A DNA stretch of 64,000 nucleotides from Glossina fuscipes (GCF_014805625.2 NW_023998415.1:14088327-14152326), one strand, 5' to 3'; positions 25,615 to 39,240 are shown, counted from the stretch's first letter. Numbers and translations: made by a program. Notes: a model not told the origin generated them from the sequence alone.

Positions 25615-25620
25615 AATAAA
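25615..25620 (+). terminator. poly(A) signal AATAAA, small-ORF locus
   Basis: AATAAA 65 nt past the stop of small ORF 2, at the spacing expected of a compact 3' UTR. Confidence 0.45.
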
Positions 25621-27298
25621 ACATAAAGTAACATGTGGGTGAAATAATTTTTTATTCTTAATTATTTTATTTTAACGATTTTTCTATGTTATTTTATATG
25701 GCATTTTAATTTATACTACACATGCATTATGTTCCATGGAGAAGGGAGCAAAAAGGCAATAGAGGAGCTTTCTAAATGAATTTAAAACTTATTTTCCGAA
25801 ACTAAAAATCTTCTCTTTATATCCTTACGTTTAAATAATCATTTCGCGCGAGTCTCTTTACACTTCTTTTCTGAAATTCTTTTTGTCATTAATCAGCTTG
25901 AGAAAGCTTATACGGAATTTTTTTAGGTTAATTTCTTGCCTTTCTTTGCTTCTCGAACTAGTTGTTAGTTGTTTACACACGCGTAGGCTCGTTCTTAGAA
26001 CATGTCAGGCAGGCAAGTGTGGCGTTTACTTGCGGCTTTACTTTTTCCCCACAAACATATGAATATAAGCGAAGCTTCATTGCGTTTTCACCTTAAGCTT
26101 GGCTTAAAAAAATGCAAGCTTATCATCAATACTTCAATACAATCTCATATTATCTTTTCCATTGCAGCTAATGAAGTTATTGTATAAACGATTGTTGCCA
26201 ATAGCTATGAAGCTATGAAGATAGGATCAAGGTTTGCAAACGTGGCAAGCCAGGACATTATCTCATATTACATATAATGAAAAGGTCCAAGAGGATGTAT
26301 TAGTCGTTCGAATAAAGTTTGTGTTGGCGTGGCTGCGTTAATGGCATGTACATACTTTGATGATTCCCGCGAAGAGTTAGATCGGCGGTAGACTTGTCTT
26401 ATAAAAAATATTAATCAAGTTTCAAATTGTTGCGTTATTACTGACACTGACTGAGTACATGCTCAGAGTTCGTTTGTATTGACTAAAAATTAAATTTAGT
26501 TTAAATCGTAATATTTATGGTTACAAACATTAGACAGCAGTTACTCATAGTGTGTGTACTTTCAGTTCATGAGAAACACATCCACCTTTCTTTCCTGGTT
26601 TTTTTTTTTTTTTTTTTTTTTTTCAAAAAGAGAGTTAGCTGTGAGTATAAAAATGTTCGACGTTAAATCGCAAGTAATTTCTAAAGCTATTTAGCGGCAA
26701 TTTGCTCAGATTGCATAAAACTATTGTTATGTACTAAAATTAAAAAATGACTTTATTTATATATATATTTTTTTTTTAATATATTTTAAGTTTTTTATTT
26801 CTCATTTATATATATTTTCATCGGCATGTATACATAATCAATTTTTTAATTCACAACATGTTACAATTTTTAACTTTATTCTCAAGTTTTCGTTAGTATT
26901 TAAACAATAATTTTATATTTACGAGAATTATGATAATAGACGATATTCGTTTAATTTTTTTTTTTTTTTTTTTTCTTTTTTGTGGTTTTCCTTTTAATAA
27001 ATTTCTTTTCATTTCAATATTTGTTTCTCTTTTTTATTATTGTATTATTTTACGTTTACTATTTAATTTGTTTGGTATAATTTTTTAAACCCACCACTTA
27101 CTTATCTTATTGTTACATTCGTAACACAAGAAATTAGCTCACAAACGCACGCACACACAAATTAGACTATGTTTAGTTTACAGATAGACAGGTAGATATT
27201 CTACTTCATTCGCGACATAGCGAAATGGACCGGAAGACGCCATGATGATGTGAACTCTTAAGCTTAATATAAAGAAAATGATAAATATTTCTTCTTAT
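25621..27298. other. intergenic, T-rich, no gene recognised
   Basis: Strongly AT-rich with long T runs (26601-26623, 26957-26974). No supported coding frame. Confidence 0.5.
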
Positions 27299-28398
27299 TG
27301 TACAACTGAACCGGGGAGATGAACTATGCTTTGATGGGAAGCATAGATGTGCCGAAACTCTCACCTCCCAGCGGTGATCCCCGGGCAACGGCTTCGGCCG
27401 GCTAAGAAGAGTTTAAGTTTTTGGACTGCTAACTCGGCGACGAGTTTCTGAGAGATGGTGGAGGGGTTGGCTGGAAGAAGAGCTCTTACTCAATAAGCTA
27501 GTTACTACCGAGGAAATATATTGAATGGTATTTAAGTACAATGAAGGTAGTAATCTAGCGAGTGCATGGTAGAGTGCATTAGACTAGTCTACCATGTTCA
27601 GTGCAATACCCGAGACCTATATATCTCGAAGAAAAGTAGTTCATGGTGTTGGCAACCAAGGAAGTATGGTGAATCCGAAGCAAGTACGGTTGTTTTTAAC
27701 ATCCGCCCAAAGTATGCCAAAGGCTTTGTAAAACAAACTGGGAGCCACGGGGGTCAGGAGGCTCGCCTCACAAAGCCACGTATGCCTGCGGGTGTATGAT
27801 GGACTTTGTTCATAAAGTCGTAATGAAATAAATTAATTTTTTTTCTAAAGAATAATAATAATACAAAAAGGAATTGACGGACGGCCTTCCCTTTGGCCGA
27901 TTATTACAAACCCTCTCGAGAATTAATTAATTAATACATGCAAAAATGAAAACAGGGATTTGACGGAAAGGCTTTTTCCCCTTTTGCCTATTTTTACTTT
28001 TGAACATATGTCACGGATGCCTGCGGGTAATGGTGGTGATTGATCAACAGCGCCGTGGAAGCCTTATGGCGGAAGCGAGCGTTGATCAATTTGTGAGTCC
28101 TGACTGCTTGGGTGCGTCCCTTCGGGGAGTACTTGTGGTGGCTGTGGTTGGCAAGTTCCTAGCCAAACTGGAACAGTCGAGTGCAGCTAGGCCTCACCAC
28201 TGACCAGAGTGGGGTTTATTGTTCCATACACAATAAACTGTTCTGGACTCTGGTGTTGTTTAGGCCCCTACTCTGTGGGGATTGTCTAACTCGCCAGGGG
28301 GCGTAGTACGCTTAAAGTGGCTTGGGTCACCGTGGGGTTAAGCCTTTCAGGGAGGAACGCACGATAAACCCTTGCTACAAATTCTGTACAACTGAACC
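27299..28398. mobile_element. GC-rich insertion flanked by 14-bp direct repeats
   Basis: A block of about 1.07 kb (27313-28384) is visibly richer in G+C than its surroundings and is bounded by identical copies of tgtacaactgaacc at 27299-27312 and 28385-28398, as expected of a target-site duplication. Inside are two related motifs: atgcctgcgggt at about 27782 and 28018, and aattgacggacggcc at 27872 with atttgacggaaaggc at 27960, each followed by a short C/T-G/A hairpin-like stretch. No long coding frame. The duplication length suits a non-LTR retrotransposon or a non-autonomous relative; strand and family are unknown. The 14-mer could instead be an internal repeat of a larger element. Confidence 0.55.
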
Positions 28399-28654
28399 TC
28401 ATACTCGCACGCCTGAAAAAAGTTAGAATATATATATAGTTACATGCATACATGCAAGTATTTAAGTTTTATCCTCCATAGGGAACGCATATTAAATTTT
28501 CAGATAATTTGTCAATTGATTCGTCAAGTCGCAAAATCTTATATTAAATGTGTCCGTGTGTTCGATTAAGGAGACTGTACGAAACCAAATACAAATAGTT
28601 GCAAATGTAAGAGTAAACGGTTGCATACATAGTTGTACGACAATCCATATATTG

Positions 28655-28860
28655 GCTTGAGTAGGTAAGGAACGCGACTACTAAGTCAGTGATTATAGGT
28701 TCAAATCTCAGTGCGACAGAGTTTGCTTTGGTCCTAGCCATAGTGACTGCTCAGTCAGTAAAGGCACAACATCAGCGGATTGGGTACACGTCCATTAAGC
28801 TATAGCCACCTTTCTATCTCGTCCCCTTTTCTCGCTTCTTTTTTAATCGGCAGGCACCTA
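28655..28860 (+). mobile_element. tRNA-derived SINE copy
   Basis: The head reads tgagtaggtaaggaacgcgac, then a B-box-like ggttcaaatctcagtg at 28698. The body has tttggtcctagccatagtgactgct and taaaggcacaacatc, aligning with copies near 10.6 kb and 59.0 kb. The element ends in a pyrimidine-rich stretch. Boundaries are approximate. Confidence 0.7.
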
Positions 28861-31800
28861 ATTTTTTTAGGAAAATTGGTCAGGATTAATTTCTATTGTA
28901 GATATACTGACAATCAATCGGTATGAATGGGTTTAATTACATTCATTCTTCTTCATTCACTTTTATATCATGATTTTGAATAGATATAAGAATCGAAATG
29001 AGTTTCGAACTTAATGAAGATCGCGCATATCCCATAAGTTATTACTTTTTTTTACACTTAATGTATATATATATATATAGTGATATATTTGACAAGGACA
29101 CATCTAATATTTTGTTACTCACTTGTGATTACACGCTCAAGACGAAGGTCCAAAATAACCGAAAAGAGCTAGCTCCATAGCCTATATATTTAAAATTCAG
29201 AAAGTTGTTCTCTTACTTGGGTACTTTTGCGTCAATTGCATGTAAAATGGCCATTGAAGAGGGGGGAGGAACACTACGAACTTCAAAGTTTCTCTATTAA
29301 TGATTTCATTCTGTGTATTTTATAGTTAACTAACTCGGTTACTCTTTTTATGGCACAATTTTATCATTTATGTTATGTTCCAACAATAGCCTATAAAAAT
29401 ATTTAGTATTCATATTTTTAGCAATGCTGTCCTACACGTTATGGGTGAGTTTTTCAAAAAAAAAAAAAAAAAAAGGAAGAAAGTCATCAGGAAACAAAAG
29501 CAAGTGATGGGTAGATAACAAAAACTCGATACAAGCCGAATTTTATTTACTTTTTCTCTTGCATTTGTTTTCCAGTTGGTTCGTTTAAAACAATTTTCTT
29601 ATTTTCATATATATTCATTGTTTGTATTGGGTGTTAGCTTTCGTTTTCTTGTTATATGCATATATATGTAAATAAGTGCCTTTTATTTATTTATTTATCT
29701 GTGTATGTGTCTGCATAAATTTTATTACCATACAATATGATTTTTCAATTGTTTAACTAACTAGCTACGCAAATAAAATAATTCTTAAGCAGGTAATCAC
29801 TGTACAGTGCTTTAAGTACATTTAATGAAGAAAAACAAAAAATACATACATATATATATATATATATAAATATATAAAAGAAAATAAAAAATAAATAAAT
29901 AAAAATCATAGAAGAAATATTAAAAAAAAAAAAAAAAAAATAATAATAATAATAAAACTAAAATATATTCAGCGAAGTATTATTATCATTGAGTATTAAG
30001 CTGTTAGCTGTTAACTATGAAAAGTAAAATTTTATAAATTTCGAATTTTATCGGCTTTAAACTTTATATATGAATTATTAGTTATCTTAGTCAGAGAGCA
30101 CCTTTGCTTTTTATTTTACACATAGATTTGCGCATATTATGATCTTCCGATTTTTGTTGCTATCGCGTTACTGACTGTAATCATTTCTTCTTTATTCATT
30201 TTTTTTATTTTTTTTTTTTTATAAATGCGCTTATTACAGAAATAATTGTGTAATTATTTTTATAATATTTCATTTTTTTTTTTTTTTTTTTTTTTCATTA
30301 TTAAATTTGTGAAAACAAAAACTCAAGAATTCTTTTCCTTAAATTATTTGCTTCATTTGTTCTTCAATTAGTATCAAAAGTAATATATATTTTTTTCATT
30401 TAAGTTTTAATTATTATTTTCGATTTTTTTTTTCTTGTTTTACTAAAAATCATAAAAATTCACATATAATCTTAACAATAATAATAAAAAAAAAAAAAAA
30501 AAAAAATTTATTCGTTACATATCTTTTATTATTGGGAATTTCTTCCGTTCTGTTGTTACCTTTCGAAAGCAATTTAACTTGAATGATTTTCTTCTTTTTT
30601 TTTTTTTTGTTTGTATCATTTTTTTCGAAATTTCATTGTTAACATTGTTTTTCAGTTAATCAATTATCGCTTAATTTTTGAATACGTTTGTTTAGTGAGT
30701 GAGTGTGTGTTTCTTAAAAATGCAGTTATGCAGTTTCTCTTTTCTTTCTTTTTTTTTGTTTTTTTTTTTCAAGCCACGTCTTTAGTACTATTGACTGAAG
30801 TACAATAGAAAATTTGTGGAGAAAAAAAAAGAAAAAAAAAAAAGTAAATAAATAAAATGAAAACAAAAGATATATAAATAGTAATATAAATATGAGAAAT
30901 TCGTATTCCATAGCAATTGATCGGATAAATCGGATTTTGTTTTTAATCACTTATCTCGGAAATTGTTGCTTGAAAAATTATATTAATTATTATTTTTTGT
31001 TAATGGGGTACGAAGTCGTTTCCGTTTTTTTTTTATTATTTAATTGTTCCCAATTTATAACTTGATCGTAAGTGGCATATATATTCAATTTTTCATCTTA
31101 CTATATAATATTCTTTTCCCTACATACAAGGAACATATAGTAGCGCTAGTAGATGATCAATAACTTTACACCTTACTACTATTAAAGAATCTCTGAACCG
31201 TGTTTCTCATTGCTGGGAATATATAGAATCGCAACTTTACTCTAATAACAGATTTATATTTGTTAGGTTATTTTGTTAGGTTAGTTAGGTTGTTTAAGTT
31301 CGTTCGTGTTCTGTTTTCAAAAATCTATATATCTTGTCTTGTCAATGATGTACCCGAACGCATCTTGTACTGACACTTAGATTGCTTAGAGTATTTTAAG
31401 CATGTATTTCAATTATTGTATGTTTAAAAGCCAAATTGGCAAACATTTGTGTGTTAAAAATTTAATTTCAATGTAATGTAAAATATTCTATAATTTTGGG
31501 CGATAATGTGATTGGTAAAGGAACGTAAGCATATCATTTTGCAATTTAATGCACGATTGTCATTTATAAAATTTTGCATAAAAAAAAAATACTAATCGAC
31601 TCTTAAACATAATTGCAATCAACAAGACAATGAATCAATTTTTCACATACATATGTTGATAGTGATTTGTGGATATGCGCCTCCAATGAGTATGGTTTTC
31701 CTACCTAATCGACACCAATTCTCACATACTGTGTACGTTAAGTTTATGCGGATGCATGTTATGTAAACGAAATGATTCTGAATCGATCTAAGCTTGCCTA

Positions 31801-32455
31801 TCCCTCTGGCCATCTGATATACGTCCATGTATTCTTGCGTTCAAACTTAAAATCACAGTTTTAATGGAATTTTTGTGCACTGGCGTGTAGGGCGACGCAA
31901 GGACGAACCCTTACCACTTTTTCGACCACTCCTTATACTACGCCTTATTTTAAAAAGTCTTTATATGAAAACAAAGTTAGCGATTTTTAGAATTCCTCGA
32001 CAAAAATCGCTGAGTAATTGTGTCTGGCCATTTTAAGTTGTTGTTAGAACAAGTATGAATAAGATGAGGCAATTTCTTGACCACAGTCCCATAAAATGTT
32101 TCCTACGAAAACTGAATGCATGTTAAGAAATGAAGATACCGAATTTGGATCACGCAAAAGGTTTATTTTTCGGATCCCATCCCATGCAAGGATTTTAACA
32201 AAAACCAAGTAAAAAAATTATATTCGGTCGTGACTGAATTTTTTATGCTCGTCACCGTTATCGTAAAGAAGACTGAAAAAAATGGAAAATAAGTTAATTT
32301 TCATATTCAATAGCATTGGGTGGGCGCGGCTACTTTTTTCTATATTCAGAATAAATGTGTGGACGTTATAAGCATATCCTTTGCTCGGTTTATATTCAAG
32401 TTCTTTTGTAAGCTTGAAGAAAGCATACCGAAAATACTACATAGGCTTATTACAG

Positions 32456-33050
32456 ATGGACAGACGGACATGCTTAGCTGCATTCCGAATTTGAAACTGG
32501 ATAACTTGACACTTTATATACTTTATGGGATATTTGAAAACTATTTTTGCGGATTATAAAAGTATTCAAAAAAAAAAAAAAAAAAACAAACAAAATAATA
32601 CTTTGATACAATGTAATATTGGGTACGCGACATTAATTTTTGAAATTTTTGTACAGGTATTGCAGCATCGTCCATAGAACAATGAATTTATCTGGTGTTT
32701 ATGGCTAATGACCAAAAAAAAAAACAAATATATTTTATTCCCTTTGAAAAATAGGGCTGGTATCAGCTTACGCAGTACTGTAGTAGTCGTGTTCTTCGAT
32801 CAATCTGCGTCACTTTCAATACCTATCCGCTTGTAAGAACTTCTAATGCTTCTCTAATTCTTTCTTCTCTCTTCTCTCTCTCTCTCTCTTCTAATTTTGA
32901 AATCGATAGCTTCATTTTCCCAATCAGACGGATATGCTTAAATCGAGTCACAATTTTATGCTAATCAAGAATGTATATGGTTTATGTGGCCACTGAAGCT
33001 TCCTTCTGCGCGTTGCAAACGCTTTAATAAAATTTATATATGTAGCTATT
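32456..33050 (+). repeat. dispersed gacagacggacat-type repeat, two copies
   Basis: Copy one at 32456 has ggacagacggacatgctta; copy two from about 32925 has cagacggatatgcttaaatc, then gctaatcaagaatgtatat and cttctgcgcgttgcaaacgc. They are separated by an A run and a CT-rich tract. Confidence 0.6.
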
Positions 33051-33589
33051 CGCGCCTTTGTATGGCATAAACATTTAATTTTTGTTATTTTATGGTGAAA
33101 ATTGCTTCATAAAGAGTAACTTGATGTAAAACTTAACTGCATCGAATTCTGACCAATTATTTTTTTTAATTTTTCCATTTTTTCATAATAGTAATTTGAT
33201 ATAAAAATCACCTGAAGCAAATGTAAACCATGCAATTGGATCCATTTTTTTGAACCGCATTTCGTGTAAAGAATAGTTAACCCGTCAGGAAAAGATTTCA
33301 TGCTTAATATTATATGTTGAAAACTATATATAGCCCGTAGCAATAATATAGAATAAAAATTAACGCAATTAAAGTAAGAAATTTGTATCATGTTAGTGCA
33401 TTTTTTTCGACCACACTACATATAACGGTCTTCATGAGAAGCAAGCCTTTAACAAGCAAACGACAAAATCTAATTTGTAGTCTTTTATGATGGTGCGCTA
33501 GAGTTTTCAATAAGACCGGTGACGATCAGATGCTAGTGCTTTAAGATTTTTGTCTTTGAATTAAATTCTCTGGCGAAATTAATTATAAT

Positions 33590-33627
<38 letters not shown>

Positions 33628-33678
33628 TAATAATAATAATGATAATAATGATAATAATGATAATAATGATAATAATAA
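33590..33678. repeat. AAT-type microsatellite
   Basis: About 90 bases of ataata repeats with interspersed gat variants. Confidence 0.9.
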
Positions 33679-34774
33679 GGGACAAACAATGAAAAATAAA
33701 ATCTTTAACAAGTTAATCAAGTTCGCTAAATATGAATCACGTAAGTTGGTCTTTTCAATATCCCTTAAATATGAGATCTTTCCTGAATAGAGTACACCTT
33801 TGCATGAATGGAATGTACAATTTTTGGTGTCTTATCACGAAAAAGCATGAATAATCGCATTAGAGAAAGGGGATGGGTGGAAAGAGTATATAAAGGCCGG
33901 CCTTGCCCATGACTGCAAGGCGTTGCCTTTTATTTGAAGATTGTGAAATATGATTTGTCCTCTTTGTACAAAAGTTTATTAAAAAATTGGAATGTTTTTC
34001 ATTGTAACTTTTTTATAATTATATATATATATATATATAGTTTAGGGAAAAATGAATTCTTATAAAAACATGTTAAGATATTTTATGAAAATTTGCGAAC
34101 TATACATGTGAACATATAAGTCGTAATAAAAAATATTAATAAAAAATAAGCAATAAACATAAAGTTAAAATAAAAAAAAAAAAATTAAAAAAAATAGTTT
34201 GTTAAAATCCATTGATAACAATAATAAATTTATTTAAGTCGTACGATTAATTAAGTTTCACTTAATGGCAATGCAGGAATGTTCATTTGTTCTCCTATAA
34301 TATAATTTATAATTGAAAAATCTTTTTTTTTTTTTTTTTACTCTAAATACATTTAATTAATATGTAAAATGTTTTCTGAATTTGAACTTAAATGATGCTT
34401 TTTTTTTATTTGTTAACGTTAATGTATTTAATAATTTGTAATCGATATAAAAAATAAGGCATTAAGTTCAAAAATATCTCAAATGCATTCGAGTGATCGT
34501 TTATTGAAATTCAAGATTAATTCTCATCGCAATTATTATGACGCTTTTACTGATGTTTATAGCTAAAGTTTTTTTCTGAATTCCGCAAATTTAATGAAAA
34601 TTATTTTTATTTTTTTTGGTTTTTTTTTTTTTTATTTTTTTTTTTTAGCAATAATACAAATACTAAGTATATGTCATTGAGTGGAATTAGAGTCGGGATT
34701 ATTCACTGAGTCATTTCAATAATTTACGTTTGCCTAAGGTATGTATTTTCAACTGCGTTTTTTATACTCGACGC

Positions 34775-34925
34775 CATCTATTGTAAAGAGCATATGAGAG
34801 CGCATGAGCGGATATACGCTAATACCCAGAAATGCTTCAGACCGACTCACAGATGCATTTTCTGAATCGATTCAATTTTGTGAGTTCGCCTGTCCGTCCG
34901 ATGTTTGTCTATATATTCTTGTGAA
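34775..34925 (-). repeat. dispersed repeat copy, reverse orientation
   Basis: Contains ctgaatcgattcaat and cctgtccgtccgatg followed by tatattcttgtg, the reverse complement of the gacagacggac...tcaagaatat order seen in plus-oriented copies. A related reverse copy is near 48935-49040 (ctttctgaatcgatgtaagc, ttgtccgtctatcgg). Confidence 0.5.
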
Positions 34926-35563
34926 TTCGCTAAACTGGCGGATTTTTCGCCCAAAGATGTCACTTTTATGATTAGTCCTGGTATAAAACTTTATTCTGAA
35001 ACAAAAGTCATACGAAAAAGTCGCTGGCGGCATTCTAAGTTGATGCGAAAAGTTTGAATCAAATGGATCGATATTTTGAACCTCTAATGTAAAAATTTCA
35101 TATGAAGAGTAACCTTTATACCGGAAAAAGGTCGAATTTTTAGGACTTTACCGTCGGCAAGAGGATGAATTTCGGTAGATTTGCACCACGATAATCTACG
35201 TTTTCAATTGTGCATTTATTTGGGAACAAAGTATCATTTTTGATTTTTTTATTACGAAAAAGATCAAGAAGTTGTATTAGGCGAAATGATGTCGGGTACT
35301 TGACTACTGCTGGCGTTGCTTGGCTAGAGTTTCTTTACTTGCTTCACTTGTTTTAAATTAAAAACTTATGAATTGATTTTTATCGATTCAATAAATACTG
35401 GATTGGGAATCAAATAAAATCGTCTTTAGGATATTCATCACCACAAAATGCCTTCTTTAGATTAAACTTCATTTCATTCCTGTTAGAATTGAAACCGGCT
35501 TTTGCAACCAGATAAGAATCTTTTTCATTTTTCTTTTTTGTTTAAAGCTTCATATATGTTATG

Positions 35564-35600
<37 letters not shown>

Positions 35601-36261
35601 GAGATTAAGTACGTACCTCAGGAGACGTACGTAACAGCCAGCAAAGCTTACACCGAGCCTTTATTATTACGATCGATTCAGAAAATATTTCTGCGGTATG
35701 ACGTATGTCCAAGGTTATCAGTCCTTTTGTTGTCTTTGCTTGTATTTTTGTGTTCAACCTAGAGATTGTAATTTCTGAGATTGGTACACTTTTTCGAATA
35801 TATGCTCTACGAAAAATTTACTACATCACCTACGATCCAAGATGGTTGACTACAGTTAGTTACATAATAGGAGAAAGACGCAAAAAGGTTATGTTTACTT
35901 ACTCGACTGTTTGATTGGCAGTGTGGTATCAAAATGTATGAGTAATCTGTTAGAGTAAAGATCCCATAGAAGAAAGTGAATGAAAAGAAGTAAGAAAATT
36001 GTATTCGGCAACGACCGAGTCGTTTAAACTCATCCCCGCTTAATACTAACGAATAATACGAAAACTCGGTACGGTCCCTGAAGCTTTTTTGTGGATGTTG
36101 CAAACGTTCTGATAAAAGAATGAAATTTCATCTTAACGTAATATTGAGTAGGGATAGGCGATTCTTTCTATTTTTGTACAAATCCTGTAGATTTTGTTAT
36201 ACGGTTTGGCATAATTTCAGTACCAGCATCTCTAGTAGAATTTCCTAGGAGGAGAATGATT

Positions 36262-36440
36262 GCCAAGGACAGACAGAGCCACGGACAGACGGACATAATT
36301 GAATCGGGTTAAAGTTTAATGCTGATCAAGAATATGTCTATACTTTAGAGGAGCTTTGAGACTTGCTTTTGGATGTTGCACGCGTTTTTACAAAATTAAT
36401 ACAACCCGCATCCTCATCTTCATCCACGGGTATAAAAATA
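36262..36440 (+). repeat. dispersed gacagacggacat-type repeat, fullest copy
   Basis: Order of motifs: cacggacagacggacata, attgaatcgggttaaagttt, gctgatcaagaatatgtcta, ggatgttgcacgcg, ending near ggtataaaaat. A partial copy with gtggatgttgcaaacgttc lies just upstream at about 36060-36120. Confidence 0.65.
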
Positions 36441-36594
36441 AATGAGCTCCTATTAAAAGAAGTAGACTGTGCTACGTTAAACTAGCAGTAGTGATAGCAA
36501 TAATGGATTTAATAATAATAATAATATTGCTTGGAACAACATAACACTGTAAGCCGCAAACCAAGTCTAACTTATTACTGCTGGTCGTTGTCGA

Positions 36595-37240
36595 AGGATT
36601 TTCACGAGGTATAAATATGGTCTTAGGAATCACTCTTGACTATAAGTTCAACTTTAACGCTTATACCGAAACTTCTCTTAATAAAACTACACCTCTTCTG
36701 GGTTTCATTGGAAGTTGATCTAAAAACTTTTATGATTCATATATTGCGAAATGTTGGGTCCGTCCTTGGATAGACCAATCCTAGAATATTCGGTTGTTGT
36801 GTGGATACCAAGCTACGGATACTACGTGACCCGTCCGGCTTAGGATCTGTCAATGGCGCTACTCCCATACGGGAATAGGTTGAGTCTTTTTAATTTCACT
36901 TCAGAAAAGAAAAGAAATGTTGGGCATGTCCTTTACGATTCAATTAATGAAGAGTGATATTTGTGCCCCGGCATTATTGAATCATGTGACTTTCAATGTT
37001 CCGTCCAGGGTCTTTAAGCAGTACCTTCGTTTGCGTCTAACACACCGTCGTAATAATTATATTCTTTATAACCCATTTCGTGTGTTATGTGTAATTATAG
37101 ACGAGAATTATAACACTTTAGACCCGTTTTTTGTTCCTACATCCAGTGTTTTAGTTTTAAGACTCAATGAATTTCATATATCTGTCTTTAGGTGATAAGT
37201 ATGCTTTGTAGTTAGCAATGTTAAATAAATAAATAAATCT
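36595..37240 (+). mobile_element. LINE fragment, C-terminal RT region with (AAAT)n tail
   Basis: Broken plus-strand frames read VLGITLDYKFNF, then a thumb-like region, a frame with NRLSLFNFTSEKKR, and an open stretch 36917-37195 containing VTFNVPSRVFKQYLRLRLTH and NYILYNPFRVLC. These are the typical end of jockey/CR1-type ORF2. The same family occurs at 63.0-63.7 kb (FNVPNRF, YELFNPLRVVC). A tail of aaat repeats at 37223-37238 marks the 3' end of the insertion. The copy is 5' truncated and inactivated by stops. Confidence 0.75.
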
Positions 37241-38399
37241 AAATTCGAGTTTGAAATGTGTTAAATCATAGGCGAATCTTACTAAAGTGTACAATCACAT
37301 TCAAATCATCAGTATCGAACAATTGACCAGCTGCGGGTACGTTGCACTTTAATACATCTAGCACAGATTCGATGATATCCGGCTCTTTAAAAAAGATCCG
37401 GGCTTTGATGAAAGTCTACGCAAACCCATAAAAAAGCTGAAATTCTGAGGACAACAAACGTTTTTTAGGTGCTCATAAATGCATCTTTATACCCCCTGCG
37501 CCGAAGCCATACATACTTTTTCGCTCAGAAAGCTCATTTTTGGAAGTGTTGACAATGCGCTCTTCTTCAATTTAGCGAATTATTGAGGAGAAAATTTAAA
37601 AAAATTCTTTGTTGCGAATAGTACGATGTTTAAATTGAGCTTGAATATTTTAAAGCTCGAATTTTCATGCTAAAATGTCTACCAGTGTTGGATTAAAAAA
37701 AGAAAAAAAAAATAGCGACAGTCAGGATGCGCACATAAGGGCAAACGCGCGATTAAAGACATGGTTTAATCCTACGATCTCTTGGATTGATCAGCAAAGC
37801 CCTTGTGACACCGTTTTACTACGCTCGGTCAGATAGAAACCGACCAACATCATGCATCCTGTAAACGAATAAGGTATGATGACAGCGAGTAATGCGGAAA
37901 CCTTAGTCGTATATGGAATTGAAAATAATGCTTTCCCTTACAGTTATTCCGTTGATTTAATTTTTTTCATTTTAATATTCTGTTTTTGATTATAAAAAAA
38001 TCAAATATATTACTATCGGTGGTACGTAATTAGTATACAAATCTTAGTATATAAGAAGCAAATCTTAGTTATCGCTCGCAACTCTCATTGCTGTAGAGTT
38101 ATATGCATGTGAGCCTATGAAGTTGTTGAAAGTATCGCGTGAAATTCAAAATAAAACAAGTGAAAACAATAAGTTGGGCCAGAACCTACCTCTAAACACT
38201 CCCGACCACATCACTTAATACGCTTATCCATATAAGGACTTTTCAAAATAATACGCTATATGCGAAGTGATCGAAAAAGTGCTCTGATCCGAACCATTTT
38301 CAATGGGGCACGTTCTTGCGGCAAAACACACTGGTGCACCAGATATAAACAAAATATCTCAAAAATTGCGAACTACGGGTTGAACAGCCAAAATGCAAC

Positions 38400-38540
38400 A
38401 TGGACAGACAGACAGACAGACAGACACGCAGGTAGAAGGATAGACAAGCTTAGATCGGATTCGATCATCGAAATAAAAAATGGATCTATCTGAAGTCGTT
38501 TTGGGCATTGCATCCATCCGCGTAAACTTAATATATCGTT
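38400..38540 (+). repeat. dispersed gacagaca-type repeat, copy
   Basis: (gaca)n tract at 38402-38425, then gacaagcttagatcggattc and a distal ttgcatccatccgcg. It is more diverged than the 36.3-kb copy. Confidence 0.45.
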
Positions 38541-39240
38541 GTACCACAACTGATGTATGGTATATAAATCATAAAACATAAATTTTTAGTAATACATTAA
38601 TATATAAAAAAATGTAAAATAATAAAAATCAAACAATTCTATCCATTTTCTAGGAACGCCCATCGGAATTGTTATCACTCAATTTATTAATCCATATTTG
38701 TCGCCGCTATTAGGAAGCGGATGAATTGCCTAAATTCTACGAAATACAAATGCGATCGCAAGCATGGAAGAACGTTGCGGACGTAGCCGAAAAAGTGATA
38801 ATATAATATGTACATCTTCCTACATATTTTATATAAATTGAACACTATGGATACAATACTACTTAAAAATAATTGCTCTAAACGTAAATTGCAACAGTTC
38901 AACCTATTCATCTGACTAATCGAAAAACTAAAAATAGTAGTATAACTGGCTTACCAAAATTCTAAAAATAAACAACATACTTCCTTCGACTTTTTAAGCC
39001 GAACGCCTGCCAAAGTGGTACTTAATATAATAAAGAGCACTATCCAAACATATCCCGTATATGCCTATGGCGCTAGCTAGATATAGAGACAACAACATAA
39101 ATCCATTATTAAATCCATTATTCAATTCGAGGAGATAAGTGTTCAGTTTAAGGATGGAAAAGACATCTGGCACGCTGTGTGCCATATGGGTTGAATTAAA
39201 ACTGACAGTCTTCATGCTGTCGTTGGGGTGTACACAATCA

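Larger units (their letters stand above)
28861..36594. other. large AT-rich non-coding region
   Basis: No supported gene in about 7.7 kb. It holds long homopolymer runs (for example 29457-29474, 29921-29941, 35568-35599), a long AAT-type microsatellite (about 33590-33678), TA runs, and several copies of the dispersed gacagacggacat repeat listed separately. Long stretches near 29.8-31.1 kb are almost purely A/T. Confidence 0.5.

Noticed and set aside
26002..26187. 61-codon plus-strand open frame beginning MSGRQVWRLLAALLF
   Set aside because: No poly(A) signal, splice context or family resemblance; length is within chance for this composition.
33590..33678. Possible CRISPR-like spaced repeat
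   Set aside because: It is a degenerate trinucleotide microsatellite in a eukaryotic sequence.
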